Of a stretch of DNA of 50,200 nt, positions 7,825 through 15,053 are shown piece by piece. The stretch's first letter is position 1; every line of letters begins with the position of its first letter. Source of the DNA: an uncultured Flavobacterium sp. (GTDB taxonomy: Bacteria > Bacteroidota > Bacteroidia > Flavobacteriales > Flavobacteriaceae); assembly GCF_946220915.1 (NCBI RefSeq), contig NZ_CAMIHH010000013.1, positions 1 to 50,200 on the forward strand, written 5' to 3'. The notes under the pieces were generated by a model. The model did not search any database. It had not been told where the DNA came from and saw only the letters and a list, made by a program, of their open reading frames with translations. A program made the translations under genes and the position numbers.

Positions 7825-8568
7825 CTATGACTCCGTTTTAGCGGAAAGCTTATTGGTTATGGCCGAAAGCAGCACATAGAATAAAATGATGATTGGTATG
7901 GCAAGATACTGGAAGAAAAATAACATCAGTACCGATACGACAAGGAAAATGATCTGTACCTTATTCGTTTCCCAGTTAAAATATTTAACTTTTAATGAAA
8001 ACAGCGGTATCTCGGCATTGAGCATGAAGGCACTCAGGAGGCTGATCCCTACCAATACATACGGATTGCTCAGGAAGGAGAATATTATTTCCGATTCAGT
8101 CCTACTAGCAATAATAGGAAGGCTCATAATAAACAAAGCATTAGCAGGTGTTGGAAGCCCTATAAAAGAATCTTTTTGGCGGGTGTCCACGTTAAACTTT
8201 GCCAATCGATAGCAAGATGCCAGTGTTATAATAAATCCTAAAAAAGGTACAGCAATAAGATAACCCGAATCCCAAGAGAGGTCAAGTTGATCATCCTGCA
8301 TAATGCCCTCAAGCATCTTAAATATAGCCACTCCTGGCACCACTCCACTCGTTACCATATCGGCCAGTGAATCTAGTTGTAATCCTATAGGGCTTTGGGC
8401 TTTTAGAATGCGTGCAAAAAAACCATCCCAAAAATCGAAAAATATGCCTATACACACCCATACAAAAGCCATAACAAGGTTAGTGTTATAAGCGTAATCA
8501 AGTGCTATAAGTCCTGATGCAAGGTTACAAAGTGTAATGATGTTAGGAATATGTTTCTTAAAAGCCAT
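7825..8568 (-). CDS. pssA: CDP-diacylglycerol-serine O-phosphatidyltransferase
   Basis: The enzyme makes phosphatidylserine, the precursor of phosphatidylethanolamine, in the inner membrane. The CDP-alcohol phosphatidyltransferase signature is complete: D48-G-F-F-A-R, eight residues, G62, three residues, D66-S-L-A-D70. About seven or eight hydrophobic segments cover the 247 residues. The start is the ATG at 8568 with a TAACTTTG box 20 bp upstream. It is the first gene of a two-gene unit with the GH25 muramidase. Codon use is somewhat more AT-rich than in neighbouring genes. Confidence 0.93.
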   Translation of the reverse strand: MAFKKHIPNIITLCNLASGLIALDYAYNTNLVMAFVWVCIGIFFDFWDGFFARILKAQSPIGLQLDSLADMVTSGVVPGVAIFKMLEGIMQDDQLDLSWDSGYLIAVPFLGFIITLASCYRLAKFNVDTRQKDSFIGLPTPANALFIMSLPIIASRTESEIIFSFLSNPYVLVGISLLSAFMLNAEIPLFSLKVKYFNWETNKVQIIFLVVSVLMLFFFQYLAIPIIILFYVLLSAITNKLSAKTES

Positions 8569-8587
8569 AGTATGATTAGTTATACCA

Positions 8588-8595
8588 CAAAGTTA
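8588..8595 (-). promoter_or_regulatory. -7 box for pssA
   Basis: The minus-strand TAACTTTG matches TAnnTTTG and sits about 20 bp before the pssA ATG. No TTG with correct spacing is visible. Confidence 0.45.
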
Positions 8596-8666
8596 ACACA
8601 ATAAGTTGTTAGAAATGGAGTTTAGTAATTGAGAATTTTATATCATATTTGCACAAAATAACAGCT

Positions 8667-9740
8667 TTGAGAAAGATTTCGTTACTCTTATTTTTCTTTT
8701 CATCCGTTTATGCCTACAGCCAAACCGTAAGAAAGTATTCCAATGAGTTCATGAGCATTGGCGTCGATGCGGCAGCGCTGGGCATGAGCAACGCTGTTAC
8801 TGGCCATACGGGCGATGTAAATTCCGGTTACTGGAACCCTGCCGGGCTGGTTAAAGTAAAAGATAAGCAGCTTTCCCTGATGCATGCCAGCTATTTTGCA
8901 AATATCGCACAATATGATTATGCCGCTTTTGCCATGCCTCTGGACGACCGGAGCGCCATAGGGGTTTCGGTTATACGCTTTGGCGTAGACGACATCCTGA
9001 ACACAACACAGCTTATTGACAGCGAAGGCAATATTGATTATAATCGCATCAGCCTCTTTTCTGCGGCTGACTACGGGTTCACAGTTTCTTACGCCCGTGC
9101 CCTGCCGCTGGATGGTTTTAACTATGGCATTAATGCGAAAGTGATCCGACGGACCATAGGAGAGTTTGCCAACTCGTGGGGTTTCGGCTTTGATGTGGGC
9201 ATACAGTACACTAATAACAGCGACTGGATGTTCGGGATCATGCTAAGGGACATCACCACTACCTATAACACATGGGCCATTGACGAAGAGGCCTATGAAG
9301 ATATTAGCAATGCCGTGCCCGGAGAAAACCAGGAATTGCCGGAGACCACCGAGATCACGCTGCCGAAGGCACAGCTTGGCGCTGCAAAAAAATTCTCGTT
9401 CCATAACGACTATACCCTTTTGGCAGCAATACAGCTCAACATGCAGTTTGCCCAGACCAATGACATTGTCGCATCAGACATTGTAAGCATAGATCCGGCA
9501 TTTGGACTTGAATTCGGTTATATTGACCTGGTATACCTCAGGGCCGGGGTTGGAAACTTCCAAAATGTAAAAGCGCTCGATAATTCACAGTCGCTCAGCT
9601 TTCAGCCAAACATCGGCCTTGGTTTTAAATACAGGGGGATAGCGGTAGATTATGCATTGACCGACATTGGCGACCAAAGCGCGGCATTGTATTCGAATAT
9701 CTTTTCACTTAAAGTAGATTTAGGTATCTTTAGGCGATAA
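8667..9740 (+). CDS. PorV2-like outer-membrane beta-barrel protein (type IX secretion-related)
   Basis: The 357-residue protein has a signal peptide (MRKISLLLFFFSSVYAYS, cleavage before Gln) and the start typical of the PorV/PorQ family (SIGVDAAALGMSNA, then NSGYWNPAGLV). Alternating beta-strand patterns run to the end, with a terminal aromatic/hydrophobic strand. PorV proteins are FadL-like barrels; PorV shuttles type IX cargo, while paralogues such as this one have unclear cargo roles. No ATG fits: TTG at 8667 gives a clean signal peptide, and a second TTG at 8649 would overlap a near-consensus CATATTTG box (8644-8651). It is followed 12 bp later by a DUF4105 gene, a likely functional partner. 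Confidence 0.78.
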   Translation: MRKISLLLFFFSSVYAYSQTVRKYSNEFMSIGVDAAALGMSNAVTGHTGDVNSGYWNPAGLVKVKDKQLSLMHASYFANIAQYDYAAFAMPLDDRSAIGVSVIRFGVDDILNTTQLIDSEGNIDYNRISLFSAADYGFTVSYARALPLDGFNYGINAKVIRRTIGEFANSWGFGFDVGIQYTNNSDWMFGIMLRDITTTYNTWAIDEEAYEDISNAVPGENQELPETTEITLPKAQLGAAKKFSFHNDYTLLAAIQLNMQFAQTNDIVASDIVSIDPAFGLEFGYIDLVYLRAGVGNFQNVKALDNSQSLSFQPNIGLGFKYRGIAVDYALTDIGDQSAALYSNIFSLKVDLGIFRR

Positions 9741-9752
9741 AAAACAAACGCC

Positions 9753-10922
9753 ATGCGCCTGAAAGTTGTATTGCTTTTCGCTCTCTCCTACTTTTCATTT
9801 TCTACAACATCCACAGCACAGATTACACTTTCGCCGGAGAGCAAGGTAACGCTGCTTACCTGCGGCCCGGGCAATGAACTGTTTTCGGTTTTCGGGCATA
9901 CAGCGTTGCGTGTGAGCGACCCCGCATTAGGTAAAGACATCGTGTACAATTTTGGCACTTTCGATTTCGACACTCCTAATTTTTATCTAAAATTTGTCAA
10001 AGGTGATTTAAAATATAGCATTTCTAAGGATAATTTTGATAAAGATATTTTCAATTGGAAAGGGGAGCTAATCGAACCTAGCTTTGTGACAGTATATAAA
10101 TATACTAATCGTGATGTATTTGAACAAGAACTCAATCTTACACTCCTGCAAAGAGAGCAGATAGTGAATGAATTAGAACGCATTTTGAGTTCGGAGGAAA
10201 GGTTTTACACCTACAAATTCATTGACCGAAACTGCACTACAAGGGTTGCAGACCTGATTGAGCAGTTCGCATCGGTAAAGATACCGATGGAGAATGGTGA
10301 CAAAGGAAAAACAAAACGTAAGATCATCATTGAGCGGCTTGAGAACAACTTTTACGAAAGCCTCGGCATAAACCTTTTGTTTGGCTATAAGACCGATGAG
10401 GAGCTACAGCGGCTTTTTCTCCCGGATCACCTGATGGATGGCATAACGAACATCGCAACCCCATCCGGAAAACTGGCACAGCCTACCGTAACGGTGTACA
10501 AAAGTACTGCTGAAAACAGGATGTCTGCATGGAATAACTTTTACACGTACGCGGCCATCTGTATACTTTTGATGATCGCGTCACAAAAAAAGCTTGTCAG
10601 CCGTTCCTGGCTGGCTGTAACCGGAATTTTAGGGGTTGTATTTTGCCTGATGGGACTGTACTCGTTACATTCTGAACTGCAATTAAATTATAACATATTT
10701 ATCTTTAACCCACTTTATCTCCTGCTGCTCGTTTTCATTTTTATGGACAGGCAGGCCGCGATAAAAATAACGTCATATCTTTGCCTTTTGTCTATTGCGA
10801 TTTATGTATTGCTGATGATCAATAAGCCGCATTTGCTCATGATGTTCCCAATGACTGTGCTATGTGTCATAATACTATTGCGCACTTTAACTAATGTGAA
10901 GCAAAGAACACCAACTGCGTAG
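9753..10922 (+). CDS. DUF4105 family membrane protein
   Basis: The 389-residue protein has a signal peptide (1-22, ending TSTA), a periplasmic DUF4105 domain (about 25-250) and four or five C-terminal membrane segments (about 262-385). Family landmarks are LLTCGPGNELFSVFGHTALR (residues 34-53), YNFGTFDFDTPNFYLKF and the conserved RNCTTRVADLIEQ. The Cys/His arrangement has led others to compare the family with papain-like or NlpC-like enzymes, but no activity is established. It forms a pair with the PorV2-like gene. Bases 9961-10140 are strikingly AT-rich (about 28% GC by hand count, against about 52-55% in flanking blocks of the same gene). No clear terminator follows. Confidence 0.82.
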   Translation: MRLKVVLLFALSYFSFSTTSTAQITLSPESKVTLLTCGPGNELFSVFGHTALRVSDPALGKDIVYNFGTFDFDTPNFYLKFVKGDLKYSISKDNFDKDIFNWKGELIEPSFVTVYKYTNRDVFEQELNLTLLQREQIVNELERILSSEERFYTYKFIDRNCTTRVADLIEQFASVKIPMENGDKGKTKRKIIIERLENNFYESLGINLLFGYKTDEELQRLFLPDHLMDGITNIATPSGKLAQPTVTVYKSTAENRMSAWNNFYTYAAICILLMIASQKKLVSRSWLAVTGILGVVFCLMGLYSLHSELQLNYNIFIFNPLYLLLLVFIFMDRQAAIKITSYLCLLSIAIYVLLMINKPHLLMMFPMTVLCVIILLRTLTNVKQRTPTA

Positions 10923-10968
10923 TAGTAAATTAAATATTGGATAGCACAAAATCCAAATGATTTTCATT

Positions 10969-10976
10969 TACTTTTG
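10969..10976 (+). promoter_or_regulatory. -7 box for the CpsB-type phosphatase gene
   Basis: TACTTTTG matches TAnnTTTG and lies 24 bp before the proposed TTG start at 11001. No TTG is present at the standard -33 spacing. Confidence 0.45.
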
Positions 10977-11000
10977 TGAAGCATACTAAATCATATTACC

Positions 11001-11738
11001 TTGTTTTTTTTCAATAAGCCCAAAGACCGCCTTGCCGACCTTATACCCGACGGCTATACAGACATCCACTCGCACCTGCTGCCCGGCATTGACGATGGCG
11101 CAACCGATGAAGACAATTCACTATTCCTGGTAAGCAGCCTTAAAAATTACGGCTTTGCCCAATTCATAACTACACCTCACGTTATCAGCGGGGTCTGGAA
11201 CAATACCCAAAACGGGATCATTGAAAAGGAGCATATTGCGAAAAGCTACCTTAACCTGAACGGTGTACAAAATCCGTTTAAGGCTGCAGCAGAGTACATG
11301 ATGGATGACTCATTTTACAACCTGCTTAAAGCGGAAAAGCTTTTAACTTTAAAAGAAAATTATGTCCTGGTTGAAATGTCGTATATCAATCCGCCAATGC
11401 AGTTGTACGAGATATTGTTCGACCTCCAGATAGCAGGCTATAAGCCGGTGCTGGCCCACCCTGAGCGGTACAATTTTTACCATCATAAGTTCGGGGAATA
11501 TCAAAAATTGAAAAAGGCAGGGTGCCTCTTTCAGGTTAACCTGCTATCCCTGACAGGCTATTACGGCAAGCCCGTGCTGGATGTAGCCCGCAAACTTCTG
11601 GAAAGCAACATGATCGATTTCGCCGGATCTGACACGCACCATGAACGCCACATCGAGGCGTTTAAGAATCCGGTCAAAATAAAACAGGTTGACAACCTGG
11701 TCAAGGCATTAAACAACAATTCCCTTTTTAGCGAGTAA
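11001..11738 (+). CDS. PHP-family protein tyrosine phosphatase (CpsB/YwqE type)
   Basis: This 245-residue metal-dependent PHP phosphatase should dephosphorylate tyrosines on a Wzc-like kinase. The metal-ligand motifs are intact: DIHSHLLPGIDDGA (H23, H25), TTPH (H59), LAHPERY and SDTHHERH. The frame begins with TTG at 11001 (MFFFNKPKDRLAD); there is no in-frame ATG nearby, so a TTG start is likely. It converges on the wzc kinase gene, with the two stops only 40 bp apart. Separate transcription of the phosphatase would let the cell set kinase and phosphatase levels independently. A hairpin overlaps its stop codon. Confidence 0.9.
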   Translation: MFFFNKPKDRLADLIPDGYTDIHSHLLPGIDDGATDEDNSLFLVSSLKNYGFAQFITTPHVISGVWNNTQNGIIEKEHIAKSYLNLNGVQNPFKAAAEYMMDDSFYNLLKAEKLLTLKENYVLVEMSYINPPMQLYEILFDLQIAGYKPVLAHPERYNFYHHKFGEYQKLKKAGCLFQVNLLSLTGYYGKPVLDVARKLLESNMIDFAGSDTHHERHIEAFKNPVKIKQVDNLVKALNNNSLFSE

Positions 11739-11754
11739 AAAGGGAATAATTGTT
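11715..11754. terminator. Bidirectional terminator between phosphatase and wzc
   Basis: AACAATTCCCTTTTT (11715-11729) pairs with the region AAAAAGGGAATAATTGTT (11737-11754) with one bulged base and a 7-nt loop that contains the phosphatase stop codon. The A/T-rich arms supply T-runs in both directions. It separates two convergent genes. Confidence 0.7.
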
Positions 11755-11778
11755 TTAAAGGGCTTTAGCGCAAGGCGA

Positions 11779-14181
11779 CTATTTTTTACCAAACAGGCGC
11801 TCTTTCCAGGTCTTAGGCTTTTTCCTCTCCTGTCCGTAGCCATAGCCATATCCGTAACCGTAGCCATATCCGTAACCGTAGCCATATCCGTAACCGTAGC
11901 CTTTTTTCTGGTATGTATCATTAAGGATGATAGCCATGTTAGGCAGCTTGTTTTCTTTGTATAATGACTCCGGCAGTGCGAGCATTTGCTTATCAAGGTG
12001 GTTGGCACGCACTACATACACAAAGCAATCGGCATAATTGGCGATAATGAGCGTATCTGTTACAAGGCTTACCGGTGCCGTATCTACAATGATATAATCA
12101 TATTGTTCCTTGAGGTTGTCAAACATGGCCTCAACCTTAGCACCCATAAGCAGCTCGGCAGGGTTAGGCGGCACAATGCCCGGAGGCAGTATTGAAAGGT
12201 TGTCAAAACCGTCAACCTTTACAATGTAAGACTCAATCGGAACCTCGCCCGACGATGAAAGGAAATTAGTAATACCTTTTGAAGGCATCGGGATATACTC
12301 ATCCAGTTTTGGGTTCCTGATGTCAAGTCCCATGATAAGCACCTTTTTGCCTGATAATGCAACGGTTGCAGCCAGGTTGACCGAAATGAAAGTCTTACCT
12401 TCCTTAGGTATGGTCGAAGTAACGAAGATCGTTTTGCACCTGCCTTTATCTACCTTGCTAAGTATGAATTCAAGGTTGGTACGTATGATCCTGAGCGACT
12501 CAGCTGTGCTGGAACGGCTGTGCGCGTTAACCAGCTCGTTGTTGCCCGTAGTAAACCTTGGCACGTCCCCAAGGAATGGCACAGATAATTTTTGAAGTTC
12601 CTTGAATCCGTGGATCTTGGTATCAAGCAATTCTTTGATGTAAATGAATGCAAACGGAATGGCAAGGCCCAGCACGAGAGCAGCAAGATAAATTACATTC
12701 CTCCTTGGTGAAACAGGGCTGTCTGAAGCAAGCGCCTGGTCTATGATTTTCGCATTTGGTGCTGTTGATGCCAGCGATATCGCCGTCTCTTCCCTTTTTT
12801 CAAGCAGGTAAATATAAAGGGCTTCCTTCAGGTTCTGTTGGCGCAGTATCGATTTGTATTCCTTTTCCTGGGTTGGCACTTCAGATATCTCTCCACCAAT
12901 GATATTCTGCCGCCTTGCCAGATCCCTCCTTTTTATTTCAAGCGTGGTCTTTAACCTGTCAAGGCTTGATATGATATTCTCTTTTAAAGAAGCAGCCTGT
13001 CCTTCCATTTGGCTCAACTGCCTGTTTTCCGGGCCTGCAAAGGGACGAATATCCTCAATATTAAGCAGGAGCGTATTGTATTCTGCGATCAGCATTGGCA
13101 CTGTATTGGCATCAATTGCTGTAGTGGTAAGAATGTTGGCTGGTATAAGTTCCCTCGGTCCGGAATTCTTTACATTCTCCCTTAGCGATGCCACTACGCT
13201 AAGCTGCGTTTCCGTTGCATCATATTCCTTGCCTGATTCACTGGCATTTTGCAGGAACAATGCCGATTGCGTAGCTAAATCTGTTAGTTTATTCTGCCTT
13301 TTGTATTGTTCACCGCTATCTTCAACGTCGCCAAGTTCGGCGGTGATCAGGTCAAGTCGCTTATCAATGAACTCAGAAGTTTTCATAAAGATCTGGTTCT
13401 TGTCATTTACTGCGTCCTTATTATAGTTCGCTATAACAGAATTCAGGAAATCCTCAGCCCTTTTCTTTATAGGGTCTACAATCGACAATTGCACAACGCT
13501 GGTGTTTTCGCTCATTACGCTAACATTCATCCTGCTCTTGAACCTTTGCGCTACTTTTAGCGCAGGCTCTGCCATGATAATGATGGAAAACGGCTTTTGA
13601 TTTGTCGATTGGTTAACTATGGTAAACCCACCCTCATTACTTTTTACAACTTCGCCAAATTTGTAGGTGCCCAAAACGGCATCGTCTTTATCGGACAAAA
13701 TGTACTTGCCTTCTTTCTGAGAAGACACTTTGTACATAATTGTATTCTTTATTTTATTCTTATCGTTAAAAATAATCTTTACCGGGGAATTCTTGTAAAG
13801 GTCCATTTTCTTTACGGTACCTTCGCTAATGTAGCGCACATCCAGTTCCAGGTCTCTTACCGCATATTCCACAATGGTTCGCGACCGCACCACTTCAATT
13901 TCGTTGTCAACGGTATTTTTGACCTTACCAAGCATGTCCATCTCGCTAAGTGCAGCAAGTTCGGAAGCTATTCCCCCTTTCTTGTCGTCCTTTACAAGGA
14001 TTATTGCCGAAGCACTGTAATAATTAACAGAATAGCGCAGGTATATGAACGCAATAGAAAGTGCAATCAGCACACCCAATACAAAATAAGGCCATTTTGA
14101 CAAGTACCTGAAAAAGACTTCCTTAAAATTAAAATCCGTTCCTGTATCCTGAATAAGATTTTGTTCGTTTTGTATCTGCAT
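11779..14181 (-). CDS. wzc: Wzc-like polysaccharide co-polymerase and tyrosine autokinase
   Basis: This 800-residue inner-membrane protein controls chain length and export of the capsule or exopolysaccharide. It has a Wzz domain with a first membrane segment (about 31-48), a long periplasmic coiled region, a second membrane segment (about 500-520), and a cytoplasmic BY-kinase domain. That domain has Walker A TSTIPKEGKTF (about 586-596), a Walker A'-like LIMGLDIRNPKLDEY and Walker B YIIVDTAP (about 690). The C-terminal tyrosine cluster is extreme: residues 761-782 are eleven Gly-Tyr dipeptides followed by a basic tail. In family members, autophosphorylation of this cluster controls oligomer assembly. 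The gene begins 1 bp after wza. Confidence 0.93.
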   Translation of the reverse strand: MQIQNEQNLIQDTGTDFNFKEVFFRYLSKWPYFVLGVLIALSIAFIYLRYSVNYYSASAIILVKDDKKGGIASELAALSEMDMLGKVKNTVDNEIEVVRSRTIVEYAVRDLELDVRYISEGTVKKMDLYKNSPVKIIFNDKNKIKNTIMYKVSSQKEGKYILSDKDDAVLGTYKFGEVVKSNEGGFTIVNQSTNQKPFSIIIMAEPALKVAQRFKSRMNVSVMSENTSVVQLSIVDPIKKRAEDFLNSVIANYNKDAVNDKNQIFMKTSEFIDKRLDLITAELGDVEDSGEQYKRQNKLTDLATQSALFLQNASESGKEYDATETQLSVVASLRENVKNSGPRELIPANILTTTAIDANTVPMLIAEYNTLLLNIEDIRPFAGPENRQLSQMEGQAASLKENIISSLDRLKTTLEIKRRDLARRQNIIGGEISEVPTQEKEYKSILRQQNLKEALYIYLLEKREETAISLASTAPNAKIIDQALASDSPVSPRRNVIYLAALVLGLAIPFAFIYIKELLDTKIHGFKELQKLSVPFLGDVPRFTTGNNELVNAHSRSSTAESLRIIRTNLEFILSKVDKGRCKTIFVTSTIPKEGKTFISVNLAATVALSGKKVLIMGLDIRNPKLDEYIPMPSKGITNFLSSSGEVPIESYIVKVDGFDNLSILPPGIVPPNPAELLMGAKVEAMFDNLKEQYDYIIVDTAPVSLVTDTLIIANYADCFVYVVRANHLDKQMLALPESLYKENKLPNMAIILNDTYQKKGYGYGYGYGYGYGYGYGYGYGYGQERKKPKTWKERLFGKK
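11848..11901. repeat. Three perfect 18-bp tandem repeats coding Gly-Tyr
   Basis: The unit ATATCCGTAACCGTAGCC (plus strand) occurs three times head to tail at 11848-11865, 11866-11883 and 11884-11901. It encodes GYGYGY per unit on the minus strand; degenerate copies extend the Gly-Tyr tract down to 11836. Because the unit is a multiple of three, slippage would change the number of tyrosines without a frameshift. Confidence 0.95.
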
Positions 14182-14182
14182 G

Positions 14183-14950
14183 CTACCTTGTACTTAAAGC
14201 TATTATTGTAACGATTAATGAAAGTGCTGAAATACCTACTGTCAGGTTAGGCCCAATGACAGAAGAATTGATACGTGTCTTATTCGGCTCCACATAAATA
14301 AGGTCATTATGCGCCAAATAGTAGTATGGGCTATTGATGATCGAGCCGTCAGTTAAGTCAAGCGTAACTATCGTCTTAACCCCATCCTTCTCCCGGATAA
14401 GCTTTACATTCTGCCTCTTTCCATATATGGTAAGGTCACCGGCGTAGCCTATGGCTTCGAATATCGTGATCCTGTCGCCAACTACACTTACAGGGCCCGG
14501 GTTGTTCACTTCGCCTTCAACGGTTACTTTAAAGTTGAGAACCCTTAGGTTTACCCCTACATCCGAAATTTGCTTGACCAAAAGGTCACGTAGTTTTTGC
14601 TCGGCTTCCACACGGGTCAGCCCCGACAGTTTAAGTTTGCCTAAAACCGGAAAATCGATCTCACCATTCTGATCGATAAGGTAGCTGTATAATATTGTGT
14701 TAGATCCCACCTGCATTACCTGGGTACCCTGTGCGGTAAGGTAGAGCATGTTAAAATCATTGGCAAGTTTTGGCTCGTTGGAAGTTACGGTAATAATAAG
14801 GTTGTCATCAGGCTGTAGTGTAGTCTCAAATTTTACAGTACTGCTGGATTCAACAGGATTATTTGTAAGGTAAAGCATCTCTTTCCTGGATGCGCATGAG
14901 GCAAAAACAAATACAGCTATCAAAAAAAATATTCCTCTTTTAATCATCAT
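14183..14950 (-). CDS. wza: Wza-like outer-membrane polysaccharide export lipoprotein
   Basis: The 255-residue protein starts with a lipoprotein signal (MMIKRGIFFLIAVFVFASC, Cys19), then a poly-export domain (about 40-130) and an SLBB domain (about 135-230, VTVEGEVNNPGPVSV), ending in a hydrophobic helix. This matches the Wza family, which forms the outer-membrane exit pore partnered by Wzc. The frame is open upstream to 15010, but the signal peptide and the promoter at 15008-15036 place the start at the paired ATGs at 14950/14947. It forms a two-gene unit with wzc, apparently transcribed from its own promoter. Confidence 0.92.
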   Translation of the reverse strand: MMIKRGIFFLIAVFVFASCASRKEMLYLTNNPVESSSTVKFETTLQPDDNLIITVTSNEPKLANDFNMLYLTAQGTQVMQVGSNTILYSYLIDQNGEIDFPVLGKLKLSGLTRVEAEQKLRDLLVKQISDVGVNLRVLNFKVTVEGEVNNPGPVSVVGDRITIFEAIGYAGDLTIYGKRQNVKLIREKDGVKTIVTLDLTDGSIINSPYYYLAHNDLIYVEPNKTRINSSVIGPNLTVGISALSLIVTIIALSTR

Positions 14951-15007
14951 AAATATATTATTGAATACTCCCGATATCGTGACAAGTTCAGATTTTAAAG
15001 GCCGGTG

Positions 15008-15036
15008 CAAAGATAATTTTATTATTGAATTAGCAA
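15008..15036 (-). promoter_or_regulatory. wza-wzc promoter
   Basis: On the minus strand TTG (complement of 15034-15036) is followed after 18 bp by TATCTTTG (complement of 15008-15015), an exact consensus. The wza ATG lies 58 bp downstream. This gives the exporter pair a promoter separate from the upstream biosynthesis genes. Confidence 0.7.
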
Positions 15037-15053
15037 GTATATTTAAAATTAAA

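Noticed and set aside
11836..11901. Tandem repeat considered as a CRISPR or non-coding satellite
   Set aside because: Units are contiguous without spacers, in frame, and encode the expected tyrosine-rich tail of Wzc.
12854..13426. Plus-strand open frame of 190 codons inside wzc
   Set aside because: It is antisense to a well-supported coding region; low-complexity Ser/Leu-rich composition and no family resemblance.
14951..15010. Longer N-terminus for wza from 15010
   Set aside because: It would begin inside the promoter and place 20 residues before a good lipoprotein signal peptide.
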